A stretch of 24,302 nucleotides of DNA from Apostichopus parvimensis (Eukaryota; Echinodermata; Holothuroidea; Aspidochirotida; Stichopodidae): the NCBI GenBank assembly GCA_000934455.1, contig KN886973.1:22929-47230 (forward strand), in the 5' to 3' direction. Under the pieces are notes generated by a model, which saw only the letters and a list, made by a program, of their open reading frames with translations, made no database searches and was not told the origin of the DNA. Position numbers and translations under genes: made by a program. Shown here piece after piece: positions 1 through 11,600 of the stretch. How positions within the stretch are numbered: position 1 is the first letter of the stretch; the number at the start of each line of letters is the position of its first letter.

Positions 1-25
1 TTTTTCTTATTTACTTCGAATATAG

Positions 26-3000
26 TTGGAGGAATCAACACGACAGGTAAGAAAGCATGGGGAGTAGTAAAAACATCAACCAGTTTTCATTTGTAACGAG
101 GGAAAGAACCCTTATATCTAGAATTCAGATATAGATGAAATATTATATCATAAAGTGGTTTATTAACTGATAGAGTCTTGAGTAAGGTATAAGTTACCAA
201 ACCCTATCATTTAATGTAGTAAGTGTAAATGTTATTGCCCTTTCAATCCACAACATGTGGTATGCGTGTATTATCTTTACGTTATCGCATATGCTCGTAT
301 TTATCTATGAATTTACCAGCAAATGTATTTATCCTATTTTGAGAAACGGGTAAGAATGAAAAGATTACAATATTTATTTCCAATGAGGAAGATAAATTCA
401 ATTATCTAGTATTTACATTAATTCTTGTATTAAGGTAGAAATGATCGAAGCAATCTAAAAGGTAGTCTACTTACTGGTATATTATTCATAACGTGGATGA
501 GTGACAATTCCTTGATATTTTCCCGCAGAAATAGTAAATGAGTACTATCAATATGTTATTGCACATGCTACTATTTATCTACGAGTAAAATATAAACTTA
601 TTTCTTTTTTTCTTATTTACTTCGAGTATAGTTGGAGGAATCAACACGACAGGTAAGAAAGAATGGGGAGTAGTAAAAACATCAACCAGTTTTCATTTGT
701 AACGAGGGAAAGAACCCTTATATCTAGAATTCAGATATAGATGAAATATTACATCGTAAAATGGTTTATTTAATGATAGAGTCTTGAGTAAGGTATAAGT
801 TACCAAACCCTATCATTTAATGTAGCAAGTGTAAATGTAATTGCCCTTTCTATCCACAACATGTGGTATGCGTGTATTATCTTTACGTTATCGCATATGC
901 TCGTATTTATCTATGAATTTACCAGCAAATGTATTTATCCTATTTTTCTATTTTATACAGTTAGAGGAAAACCAGAAACGGGTAAGAATGAAAAGGTTAC
1001 AATATTTATTTCCAATGAGGAAGATATATTCAATTATCTAGTATTAACTTTACATCTTGAATTAAGAAAGAAATGACCGAAACATACTAGAATGCTGTCT
1101 TTATAATGGTATAATTATTCAAGACGTGGGTGAGTGACAAATCCTTCATAATTTCTCGCAGAAATATTACACATGTACTATCAATATATGATTGCACATG
1201 CTATTAATTATCCACGAGAAACTAAAAATTTATATATCTTTTTTTCTTATTTCTTTCATATATAGTTTAAGGAATCAACATTGCAGGTGAGAATGAATGG
1301 GAGGTAGTGAAACATCATAAAAAGCAGGATTTATTTCAAACGAGGAAAAGAACCCTATCATTTAATGTAGCAATTGTAAATGTAATTGCCCTTTCTATCC
1401 ACGACATATGGTATGCGTGTATAATTTATACGTTATCGCATATGCTCGTATTTATTTATGAATTTACCAGCAAATTTATTTTTCCTATTTTTCTGTTTTT
1501 AACTCAGTTAGAGGAAAACCAGAAACGGGTAAGAATGAAAAGATTACAATATTTGTTTCCAATGAGGAAGATCAGTTCAATTATCTAGTATAAACTTTGC
1601 ATCTTGAATTAAGAAAGAAATGACCGAAACATATTAGAAGGCTGTCTTATTAATGGTATATTATTCAAGAGGTGGGTGAGTGACAAATCCTTCATAATTT
1701 CTCGCCGAAATATTACACATGTACTATCAATATGTGGTTGCACATGCTATTAATTATCAACGAGAAACTAAAAATTTCTTTATATATAGTTTGAGGAATC
1801 AACATGTCAGGTGAGAATGAATGGGAGGTAGTGAAACATCATAAAAAGCAGGATTTATTTCAAACGAGGAAAAGAACCCTATCATTTAATGTAGCAAGTG
1901 TAAATGCAATTGCCCTTTCTATCCACGACATATGGTATGCGTGTATAATTTATACGTTATCGCATATGCTCGTATTTATCTATGAATTTACCAGCAAATT
2001 TATATATCTTTTTTCTGTTTTTAATTCAGTTAGAGGAAAACCAGACACGGGTAAGAATGAAAAGATTACAATATTTGTTTTCAATGAGGAAGAATTCTTT
2101 TTTATCTAGTATTAACTTTACATCTTGAATTAAGAAAGAAATGACCGAAACATACTAGAAGGCTGTCTTAATAATGGTATAATTATTCAAGACGTGGGTG
2201 AGTGACAAATCCTTCATAATTTCTCGCAGAAATATTACACATGTACTATAAATATGTGATTGCACATGCTATTAATTATCAACGAGACACTCAAAATGTA
2301 TATATCTTTTTTTCTTATTTCTTTCATATATAGTTTAAGGAATCAACATGGCAGGTGAGAATGAATGGGAGGTAGTGAAAACATAAAAAAACAGCTTTCA
2401 TTTCAAACAAGGAATACATAGAACCCTTATTTCTTAAATTCTGATATAGATGAAATATTACATCTTAAAGTGGTTTATTTACTGACAGAGTGTTGAGTAA
2501 GGTATAAGTTACCAAACCCTATCACTTTATGTAGCAAGTGTTAATGCAATTGCCCTTTCTATACACGACATATTGGTATGCGTGTATTATCTATACGTTA
2601 TCGCTTATGCTCGTATTTATCTATGAATTTACCAGCAATTTACCAAAATTTACCAGTATTTTTCTTATTTTCTATTCTATATACTTAAAGGAAAACAAGA
2701 AAGGGGTAAGAATGAAAATATGGCAATATTTATTTCCAATGAGGAAGAAAAGCACTTTTATCTGGTATGAACTTTACATCTTGAATTAAGATAGAATTGA
2801 CCGAAACAAACTAGAAGGCTGTCTTCTTTCTGGTATATTGTTCAAAAAGTTGGTGAGTGACAAATCCTTCATATTTTCCCAGCAGAAATAATTAATGAGT
2901 ACATCAATATGTTATTGCACATGCTACTATATATCTACGAGAAAATATAACATCATAAAAAGCAGTTTTTATTTCAAATGAGGAAATGAACTCTCATATC

Positions 3001-6000
3001 TAGAATTCAGATATAGTTAAACATTACATCATAAAGTGGTTTATTTACTGATAGAGTCTTGAGTGAGGTATAAGTTACCAAACCCTATCATTTTATGTAA
3101 CAAGTGTAAATGTAATTGCCCTTTCTATCCACGACATATCGGTATGCGTGTATTATCTATACGTTATCGCATATGCTTGTATATGAATTTGCCACCAAAT
3201 GTATTTTTCTGTTGTTTACAGTTGGAGGAAAACCGGAAACGGGTAAGAATGAAAAGATGGCAATATTGATTTCCAATGAGGAAGAAAAAACTTATATCTA
3301 GTATGGACATTACACCCTGAATTAAGATAGACATGACCGAAATAGGCTAGAAGGCTGTTTTCTTACTGCTATATTACTCAAATATTGGTTGAGTGACAAA
3401 TCCTTCATATTTTCCCGCGGAAATAGTAAATGAGTACTATCAATATGTTATAAAACATGCTACTATTTATCTACGAGAAAATATAAACATTTATTTTTCT
3501 TATTTCCTTCATATATAGTTGAAGGAATCAACATGGCAGGTAAGAATGAATGGGACGTAGTGGAAACATCGTTAAAAAAAACAGTTTTCATTTCAACGAG
3601 GAAAAGAACCCTTTTATCTAGAATTCAGATATAGATGAAACATTACATCACTAAGTGGTCTATTTACTGATAGAGTGTTGAGATTGGTATAAGTTACCAA
3701 ACCCTATCATTTTATGTATCAAGTGTAAAAGTCATTGCCCTTTATATCCACAACACATAACCATTTACTCATGAAGAATAACAACATAATATAAATATTA
3801 AAAACCCAAATAAACATCTGATGCAGTTTGAGAAATGCAAATGCCGGCTCGAGAAACGAATATCTGCGGATAATATGTTAAGTAAAGCATTTATTGCAAT
3901 GTTAAAAAAGACCCGACACCTTGAATTAGACAGAAATGACCTTAAAAAATCTACAGGTGTCTATTTACTGATAATTTTTGAATAATTGATGGATGACCTA
4001 TGCGTTTATTATCTGTACGTTATTGATAAGGCTCGTATTTATCTATGAAATTACCATCAAATGTATTTTCTAATATTTCTGTCTTATACAGTTAAAGGAA
4101 AACCGGAAACGGGTAAGAATGAAAAGATGGCATTATTTCTTTCCAATAAGGAAGATTAAAACTTATATCTAATATGAACATTACATCCTGAATTAATATA
4201 GAAATGACCGAAATAAGTTAGAAGGCTGTTTTCTTACTGCTATATTACTCAAATATTGGTTGAGTGACAATATCCTCCATATTTCCCGCGAAATAGGAAA
4301 TTAGTACTATGAATATATGTTATTGCACATGCAACTATTTATCTACGAAAAATTAAAAACATTTGTTTTCTTATTTCATGCATCTATAGTTGAAAGAATC
4401 AACATGGCAGGTAAGAATGAATGGGAAGTATTGTTAACATCATAAAAAAAACAGTTTCATATCAAACGAGGAAAAGAACCCTTACATCTAGAATTCATAT
4501 ATAGATGAAACATTACATCATAGAGTGATATATTTACTGATAGAGTCTTGAGTATTGTATAAGTTACCAAACCCTATCATTTTATGTATCAAGTGTAAAT
4601 GTATTTGCCCTTCTCATGCACGACATATTACTATCTATTTATGAATAATGAAAATGATATAAATAATTCAATAAACATCTAATGCAGTTAGAGGAAAAAG
4701 CAGATACAGGCACGAGAAACGAATATCTGCAGATCAAATGTGAAGTACAACATTTATTTTGCTTTTTAAAAAGACCAAACTCTTGAAATAAGAAAGAAAT
4801 AACTTACAAAATGTAAAGTTGTCTGTTTACTGATAACTTTTGAAGTTGATGGATGACCAGTCTTTCATATTTATTCTAAAGAACTGCTATGCGTTTATTA
4901 TCTGTATGTATGCATAGGCTTGTATTTATCTATGAAATTACCATCAAATGTATTTTCTAATATTTCTATCTTATACAGTTAGAGGAAAACCAGAAACGGG
5001 TAAGAATGAAAAGATGGCATTATATGTTTCCAATAAGGAAGATTAAAACTTATATCTAATATGAACATTACACCCTGAATTAAAATAGAAATGACCGAAA
5101 TAAGCTAGAAGGCTGTCTTCTTAATGTTATATTACTCAAATATTGGTGAGTGACAAATACTCCATATTTTCCCACGGAAATAGTAAATTAGTACTATGAA
5201 TATATGTTATTGCAAATGCAACTATTTATCTACGAGAAAATAAAAACAATTGTTTTCTTATTTCATGCATCTATAGTTGAAAGAATCAACATGGCAGGTA
5301 AGAATGAATGGGAAGTATTGTTAACATCATTAAAAAAACAGTTTTCATTTCAAACGCGGGAAAGAACCCTTACATCTTGAATTCATATATAGATGATACA
5401 TTACATCATAGAGTGATATATTTACTGATAGAGTCTTGAGTATTGTATAAGTTAACAAACCCTATTATTTTATGTATCAAGTGTAAATGTATTTGCCCTT
5501 CTCATCCACGACATATTACCATATATTTATGAATAATAATAAAATAATAAAAATAATTCAATAAAAATCTAATGCAGTTAGAGGAAAAGCAGATGCAGGC
5601 ACGAGAAACGAATATCTGCGGATCAAATGTGAAGTACAACATTTATTTTGCTGTTTAAAAAGACCAAACTCTTGAAATTAGACACTGTCAGGAATTACTT
5701 ACAAAATGTAAAGGTATCTGTTTACTGATAACTTTTGAATAATTGGTGGATGACCAATCTTTCATATTTATTCTAAAGAACTGCTATGCGTTTATTATCT
5801 ATACGTTATTGCATATGCTCGTATTTATCTATGAAATTACCAGCAAATGTAGTTTCAAATAATTCTGTCTTATACAGATAGATGAAAACGAAAAACGGGT
5901 ACAATGAAAAGAGGGCAATGTTTATTTCTAATGAGAAAGATCAAACCAATATTAAGAATTAACATTACATTTTGAATTAAGATAGACATGATCGAAACAA

Positions 6001-6197
6001 TCTAGAAGGTTGTGTACTAACTGGTATATTATTCAAAAAGTGGATGAGTGACAAATCCTTTATATATCCCCACAGAAATAGTAATCAGTACTATCAATAT
6101 GTTAATGCACATGCTACAATTTATCTACGAGAAAATATTAGCCATATTTCTTTTTTCCCCCTTAATTCATATAAAGTTGGAGGAATCAACATGGCAG
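26..6197 (+). other. Class A candidate 21-nt microexons (9 copies)
   Basis: Cores lie at 26-46, 632-652, 1266-1286, 1790-1810, 2334-2354, 3519-3539, 4390-4410, 5277-5297 and 6177-6197; all are exactly 21 bases. Each follows a T/C-rich tract ending in TATAG (AAAG in the last) and precedes GTAAG or, at 1287, 1811 and 2355, GTGAG. Both are valid donors. Read from the first base (phase 0) the peptides are LEESTRQ (twice), FKESTLQ, FEESTCQ, FKESTWQ, LKESTWQ (three times) and LEESTWQ. Phase 1 meets a stop in the copies at 1266, 1790 and 2334. Two A units have lost the core altogether (near 2951 and near 6770). Exon status is inferred from sequence pattern only. Confidence 0.6.
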
Positions 6198-6542
6198 GTA
6201 AGAATGAATGAGGAGTAATGAAAATATCATAAAACAGTTTTCATTTAAACGAGGAAAAGAACCCTTACATCTAGATTCAGATATAGATGAAACACTACAT
6301 CATAAAGTGGTTTATTTACTGATAGAGTGTTGAGATTGGTATCAGTTACCAAACCCTATCATTTTATGTAGCACGTGTAAATGTAATTGCCCTTTCTTTG
6401 CACGACATATGGTATGCGTGTATTATGTATACGTTATCGCATATGCTCGTATTTATCTATGAATTTACCAGCCTTTTAACAGACTTTACCAGTATTTTTC
6501 TCATTTTTCTGTTCTATACAGTTAGAGGGAAACAAGAAACGG
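341..6542 (+). other. Class B candidate 21-nt microexons (9 full copies, 1 remnant)
   Basis: Full cores lie at 961-981, 1508-1528, 2030-2050, 2685-2705, 3222-3242, 4092-4112, 4979-4999, 5878-5898 and 6522-6542, all 21 bases. A remnant of about 9 bases at 341-349 has lost its acceptor and the 5' half of the core. The acceptor is typically TTTTCTGTTTTATACAG, with variants ending CTCAG and TTCAG. The donor is GTAAGAATG (GTACAATG at 5899). The copy at 2685 is preceded by ATAC, so its acceptor AG is gone. Phase-0 peptides are LEENQKR (three times), LEENQTR, LKENKKG, LEENRKR, LKENRKR, IDENEKR and LEGNKKR: a basic C-terminal pair after an acidic start. Phase 2 reads TAG or TAA at the second codon in nearly every copy. 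Confidence 0.6.
3519..6176 (+). repeat. A-C-B trimeric higher-order repeat
   Basis: Three successive blocks begin at the A cores 3519, 4390 and 5277, with periods of 871, 887 and 900 bases. Each block runs A core, C core about 290-300 bases later, then B core about 265-300 bases after that. The stretch B(4092)-A(4390)-C(4688) is nearly identical to B(4979)-A(5277)-C(5578), including shared indels, which indicates a recent 887-base tandem duplication. The left part of the array lacks C, so C was either inserted here or lost there. Confidence 0.75.
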
Positions 6543-6980
6543 GTAAGAATGAAAAGATCGCAATATTACCTTCCAATGAAGAGAAAAAAATTATATCTAA
6601 TATGAACATTACATATTGAATTAAGATAAAAATGTCCGAAACAAACTAGGCTGTCTTCTTACTGGTATAATATTCACAAATATGGATGAGTGACAAATCC
6701 CTCATATTTTATCGCAGAAATAGCACATGTGTACTATCGATATGTTAATGCACATGCTACTAATTTTCAACGAAAAAATATTTACTTATTGAGTTTTGAA
6801 TAAGGTGTAGGTTAACAAACCCTATCACTTTTTGTATAAAGTGTAATTTTGTTACCTTTTTTTATCCAAGAAATTTTACTACTTATTTATTAATAAGAAT
6901 TAATAAAATAATAATAAAATAATATGAATAATATATAATTAAAGAAACATCTAATACAGTTAGCGTAAAATCAGATGCAG
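3827..6980 (+). other. Class C candidate microexons (4 copies, mostly decayed)
   Basis: Cores lie at 3827-3846 (20 bases), 4688-4709 (22), 5578-5598 (21) and 6960-6980 (21), each after an ATGCAG or ATACAG acceptor and just downstream of an A unit. In the first three the donor position reads GCTCGAG or GCACGAG, so no GT is present and two of them are not multiples of three. The last copy has a good GTAAGAG donor but carries TAA as its third phase-0 codon. The 5578 copy would encode LEEKQMQ. Class C therefore looks largely inactivated, unless the 6960 copy ends a reading frame. Confidence 0.4.
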
Positions 6981-7040
6981 GTAAGAGAAGCGAATATCTG
7001 CGGATCATATGTTAAGTAGAGCATTTATACCGCAATGTTA

Positions 7041-8554
7041 CGATATTTTTGGTGACAGTACTGATATTACAGTATAGGATATTACTTTGAAAGTGAAATG
7101 GCACAAATTTGAATAAATATACGGATAGGTTAACAAATTTTGGCTATTATCCATCTGTTCTAGTGCTTGCCTGCAAGCGACGTAGCCCAACCATACAATC
7201 TTTTAGTTGACGTGCGTATATTTTGACCGAAGTTTCATGATTTGACAGTTGAATTGATTAATAAACTTACTGTTATATGATTTATCAGCTGCAGTATCCA
7301 GCAGTTGACATGGATTCCCTTCTTATGTTATGGTTTAATGACTGAAAGGGGGAAAAGTTCTAAAAAAATACTCTGGACGGCAAAATATGTTGAGAAAGGA
7401 ACGAAATGATTTCGGGGTTTGCAACGTATTGGGAATACCGTACCGAACCGAGGAGTGGATGATCTCTACAAGAAATGATAATAAATATCTAAAAATCATG
7501 CAGTCTACTGCAGCTTCTACCTTGGACCTCCACCATGGTCCTGCTATCACCCCCCCCCCCCCCGTAGCATTCCCGTCCTCAACCATATCAATTTAACTCA
7601 ATCATAACTACTCTCCTGCGTTTCTGCAACGGGTAATACACCGTCCAGTAATTATTAGAAATAGTTGCAGTAATTCATAGTGTATTATCTGCATATCGGG
7701 TATCCATGGAGTATTTATCCATTATTATCTACAAGTGAAGAGTAGATTCACGGATGGATTTTGATATATATATCATCGAGATTCAGACAGGGTATATACT
7801 TTTTTTCATCAATACCTCAAGCAAAATACAAATAGAAAGAAAACCAGCGCCAATCTATGTTCTCCTTTTCAGGAAGGAACACGCCGTTTAGTTAAACCAC
7901 ATCAAGGACTTATCGCGCCGAAATACAAACCACGACCTCAACTGACGACTTCTTGGTACACGATCATTTATTTTGTTATGAAGATTGTAATAAGTGGTCC
8001 TAATTTGTGCAATTAATAATTACTTCTACATCAATCGTAATGCAAAAAAAAGTAGTTATAAAGCTCGATTCGTAGCAACGGTCTGTCATATTTTATTATA
8101 TTTTGTTAAATTGTGACTAAAGTTTATCATGAGCGAAAGCAGATGGAATGTGTCGTCAATAAAAATAGACGTTATTATCAGAGTCTGTAAAATAACACGT
8201 AAACTTTAAATATTATATAATATTTTGGTAAAAAATTATTGCAATAAATACTATAACTGGTAATTCACACTTTTTGAAAATACTTGTAGAAATTAGGAAC
8301 GGTAATTTAATGAAAAGTCATCCATGAAAGAACCAAACGACTTAACTGATCAATCAGTATAACTGTGGAGTATCCTCAATTAAAACAGACTGGTGATGAT
8401 GGAGTGGTTGTGAATGCATCCATTTGTTGTCCAGTTTGCTGAATTTCGTACGGTCTCTTATTTTAATGTTTTCAAATTGTTATGAATATCTCCACACCTT
8501 TCAGAATTAAATGAGTTATGCATTGTCATAATAACGTTCTTTTCTTGCTCTTAG
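7041..8554. other. Unassigned stretch between the microexon array and the Ig gene
   Basis: No gene is recognised. It holds a C14 homopolymer near 7551, short ORFs on both strands around 7335-7596 with no recognisable domain, and AT-rich DNA from about 7980. The start codon exon and promoter of the Ig gene should lie here or further left. The next exon needs an upstream exon ending with two bases of a codon, and I found no convincing ATG exon followed by a good donor in that phase. Confidence 0.6.
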
Positions 8555-8622
8555 GATTCTATCTCGGGCATTAATAGTGATGCTATTGGTTGGTTTAAGT
8601 GGTGTTGCAACAGGGAACACAG
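8555..8622 (+). CDS. Ig gene exon: signal peptide
   Basis: A strong acceptor (TTCTTTTCTTGCTCTTAG) precedes it and GTAAGATAG follows. The first G completes a codon begun upstream; the frame then reads ILSRALIVMLLVGLSGVATG followed by NT, a typical hydrophobic signal core with small residues for cleavage near GVATG. It ends in phase 1. An in-frame ATG at 8580 would leave too short a signal core, so translation probably starts in an unseen upstream exon. Confidence 0.78.
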
Positions 8623-11600
8623 GTAAGATAGTAACTTAAACAATATTAATCTTTTACTAAAAGTTGCGAATTTCTATTGGGTAGCCTACGGTTGCACATA
8701 AGCTAAGTTTGTGTAGCGGTGGCGGCACCAGAAGTACAAAGGGGGTGGGGAAGGGGTGGCGTCAGTGTCGGGGTAGTTAACAGTTAGGGGAGGGTAACAA
8801 ACGCATATGTATAAAATGCATATCGGGACAAAACAAGGCATGTCACAAATAGGAATTACACTTACATTTCTCTTGAAAGTATCTCAGTGGGGGCCGGGCA
8901 GCGATTTTTTTCCCCGAACAGGTTTGCAATTGTGTGTAAATAGTCGCTCATGATTGGTCGGGAAAGTTACGTCATCACCATAGAAACCGTCACTTCGAGG
9001 TTACCAAAATGTCTGCATCCATTCGTTGCAAAGAAGATATAGGCCTACCCGTTCAAAGTTACTCGAAGCTTTTCGTATCTTCGGAATTGGATTAGACATA
9101 TTTAGCACAATAGTTTGTTATGATTGTATCATCTACTTTCGATGTTTGTTGGAGGTTTTCTATGAAGGCATTAATCATGGTTTATCAACTTATTTAGCAT
9201 TTGCCTCCCCTTACAAAACGTGCGAAATATTCTGCTTACATTTTGCAATAGATTGTCTCACAACACAAAGCGTCCTGTTGGGAGGTCAAGGAATCATCAG
9301 ATGCCGACTTTTCGAAGACAGTACCCGTTTCTACTGGTTCGATACGAATAATGAAGGAGGCGATACTGCATTGATCATACTGGAGAACGGACGAGTCAGA
9401 GGAACAGGTTATACGACAGGTGAATTCAACATAGACAGTGATGGCTCGTTGATTATCAACTCAGTCACGGTTCAGCACGAAAGAGTATTTCACTTGGAAA
9501 GTGTGAGCCCCAACTTGATTACAAGCACCAAGGACATAACAGTTATTGTATATGGTAGGTATTTACTACTACTCCATCATCCCTCAGTCGCATTTGTCAC
9601 GTTTTACTTACTAATTATAATTTGGTACATGTTTAATATAATTTCTCATATCAATTATTGGCAGCAAAATACTGGTGCAGCTCAAGCATTAATGTTTAAG
9701 GGCTTCCTTTACTTTAAATTAAATTAGCGCTTTACGCAGTGAGTACGTAAGTGAATGAGTGAGTAATTTCTATATATAGTATGGCCTATGTCAGCGTGCA
9801 ATATGCAAGTGAGCGACTGAGTTAGAAAGTAAAAAAACGTAATGACAATATACCAGACAAGATATGGCGGATTGCACTCAGAGAGATATAAAATTCTGTG
9901 TCAAAAATATTACTGCTATAAATCATAGAGAAAACCTTTATGCATCTGCGCACAAGGCATACGTCCTGCTTTTATATTACAAATCAAAATCGTGAATTCC
10001 AATACCTTACTTGAGCATTCACAGTAACTCCAGACATGTAAAGTTTATGACTTTTTCCCGCAGTTGAACCAATCGAACCAATCCCGGTAATTACAGAGTG
10101 CCTGGGTAAATCTGATTGCATCATGAAAGGAAATCTAGATGGAGTCATCTCATGTGTCCATCACAACACAAGACCAGCAGCAACAATATCGTGGTTCATG
10201 AGAGATGGGACTCACGACATACCGCTGAACTCCACCACAAATCAGACACTTTCTGCAGATTTGATAACTTTTTCGGTAACCTCAGAGATGGCCATAGGTG
10301 AAATACCCCTTCTTGTCAATATGCAGTCTTTGGTGTTACTTTTGTGCAAGTCTCACAACCCATATTCTGTGGTACAAGAATCCGATAGCAAAGTATTGCT
10401 TGACATCTCTCAAAATGACCCTTTTGAAAAACAACCAGATCTTCCAGAAGATTCTGTTTACGCTATTCAAAACCAAGACTTGGTACTAGAGTGTCCACTA
10501 ACCATTGCTGTTGAAGATTCAATCGTGTTGTGGATGGCCAAATCACTTGAAACAAGAAACATTGATTACCTAAAATATTCCGCTTATAGTGTTGTTCCGT
10601 CAATGGAGACGGATGAGCAAGTAAGTCTCGACAAAAGCGGCGACTTAATCATCTCACAAGTTGGATTACAACACGAAGGGCTGTATGCATGTGTCCAAAG
10701 CACGGGAAACAACACAAAATCATTTCTGCAGCGTGTTGAAGTTATAGGTAGGCAACGCATTTATTTTGTTTACTGTTTCCGCCGTTTATCATATGCACTA
10801 TTTTCCAAATAGTTAAAAAAAAATTAGAATCTCTGAAAAAAATAATACAAATTACAGTTCTTTAATCAGAGTTAATAATGTTTAGTTTTGTAGAACGAGG
10901 AAATGCTATATCACGGACATCGATACCACATAAAGGCATGTAGATGTTTTGATTCTGGTTTTAATACTGGTTTAAAGGATTTTAATTAACTTATTAATTT
11001 TGAAGATATCTCATTTTCAATGTATATCTTTTACCAAAGTATAACATCCATTAACATGAAACCAGATACGAACATGTTCTATGTCTATGATAATTTGTTT
11101 GTTAAGAGTATATGGTCTGATTCGTTGAGATATAAACCGGTCTAATGTTGAAGCAACCTATTTCCAGATAGATATGGCCAGATAGATATTGCTGGTTTTA
11201 ATTTGCTTTATCAACCATGCAGTGTAATTCATTGGCATATGATATGCTATTAAGGAAGTTCTGGTGCAGGCTTGAACAGGATTTGGCATTGTGATGACAT
11301 ATATCTTTTTTTTTCCTTTTTTATTTACAGTTCAACCTACACCATCAAAAGTCTTAGTTGAAGGTTGCAAACTATTTCAACCATGTAGTTTCCATATTAC
11401 CGAAACAAAAACCATTACATGTAAAGTGAATGGAGTTTATCCTAAGGTGGAACTCAAGATGAAAGCCCTGTCAACCACTCTTTCTGTCATTAACACTGAG
11501 GTATCAACCTACGAAGACGAGGGGCTGTTTTACACTAGCATTCATGGAGACGTGATTGTGGTGGATGCTATCTGTCAAGAGAATGGGACTATCATTTGCC

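Larger units (their letters stand above)
1..7040 (+). repeat. Tandem array of ~280-bp units, each centred on a splice-site-bounded 21-nt core
   Basis: The stretch is built from diverged copies of one unit in three classes (A, B, C). A and B align through a GAGGAA box, then GTAAGAATGAA, a CATTTC/ATTTCC-AAnGAGGAA block, CTTATATCTA and GAACATTACATC, so they share an ancestor. C is more distant. Core-to-core distances are mostly 270-330 bases. On the left the order is A-B (period about 525-635); from about 3519 to 6176 it is A-C-B (period about 870-900). The array begins before the window, since base 1 is already inside an A-unit polypyrimidine tract. It fades about 55 bases after the last C core, where similarity to the earlier C unit ends. 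ORFs of 60-100 codons inside it are read-through of low-stop repeat DNA. It could be a multi-microexon gene or a satellite derived from one. Confidence 0.9.

Noticed and set aside
841-3301. Several ORFs of 60-100 codons in the array, such as frames containing QLEENQKRVRMKR or VRGKPETGKNEK
   Set aside because: They are read-through across core, donor and spacer of low-stop repeats; the frames differ from unit to unit and several start at TTG.
1-7040. CRISPR-like array of short repeats with regular spacing
   Set aside because: The spacers are homologous to one another and about 280 bases long, and the context is eukaryotic with introns.
7335-7596. Overlapping ORFs on both strands near the C14 tract
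   Set aside because: No recognisable domain, and both run through a homopolymer whose length is unreliable.
8950-8975. Inverted CCAAT and TTACGTCAT as an internal promoter
   Set aside because: Short motifs expected by chance; they lie in an intron after the signal exon and no start exon is seen after them.
9026-9251. A 233-codon ORF beginning upstream of the first Ig exon
   Set aside because: It begins with TTG, not ATG, the upstream part shows no Ig or signal features, and a good acceptor at 9251 gives the right phase with the signal exon.
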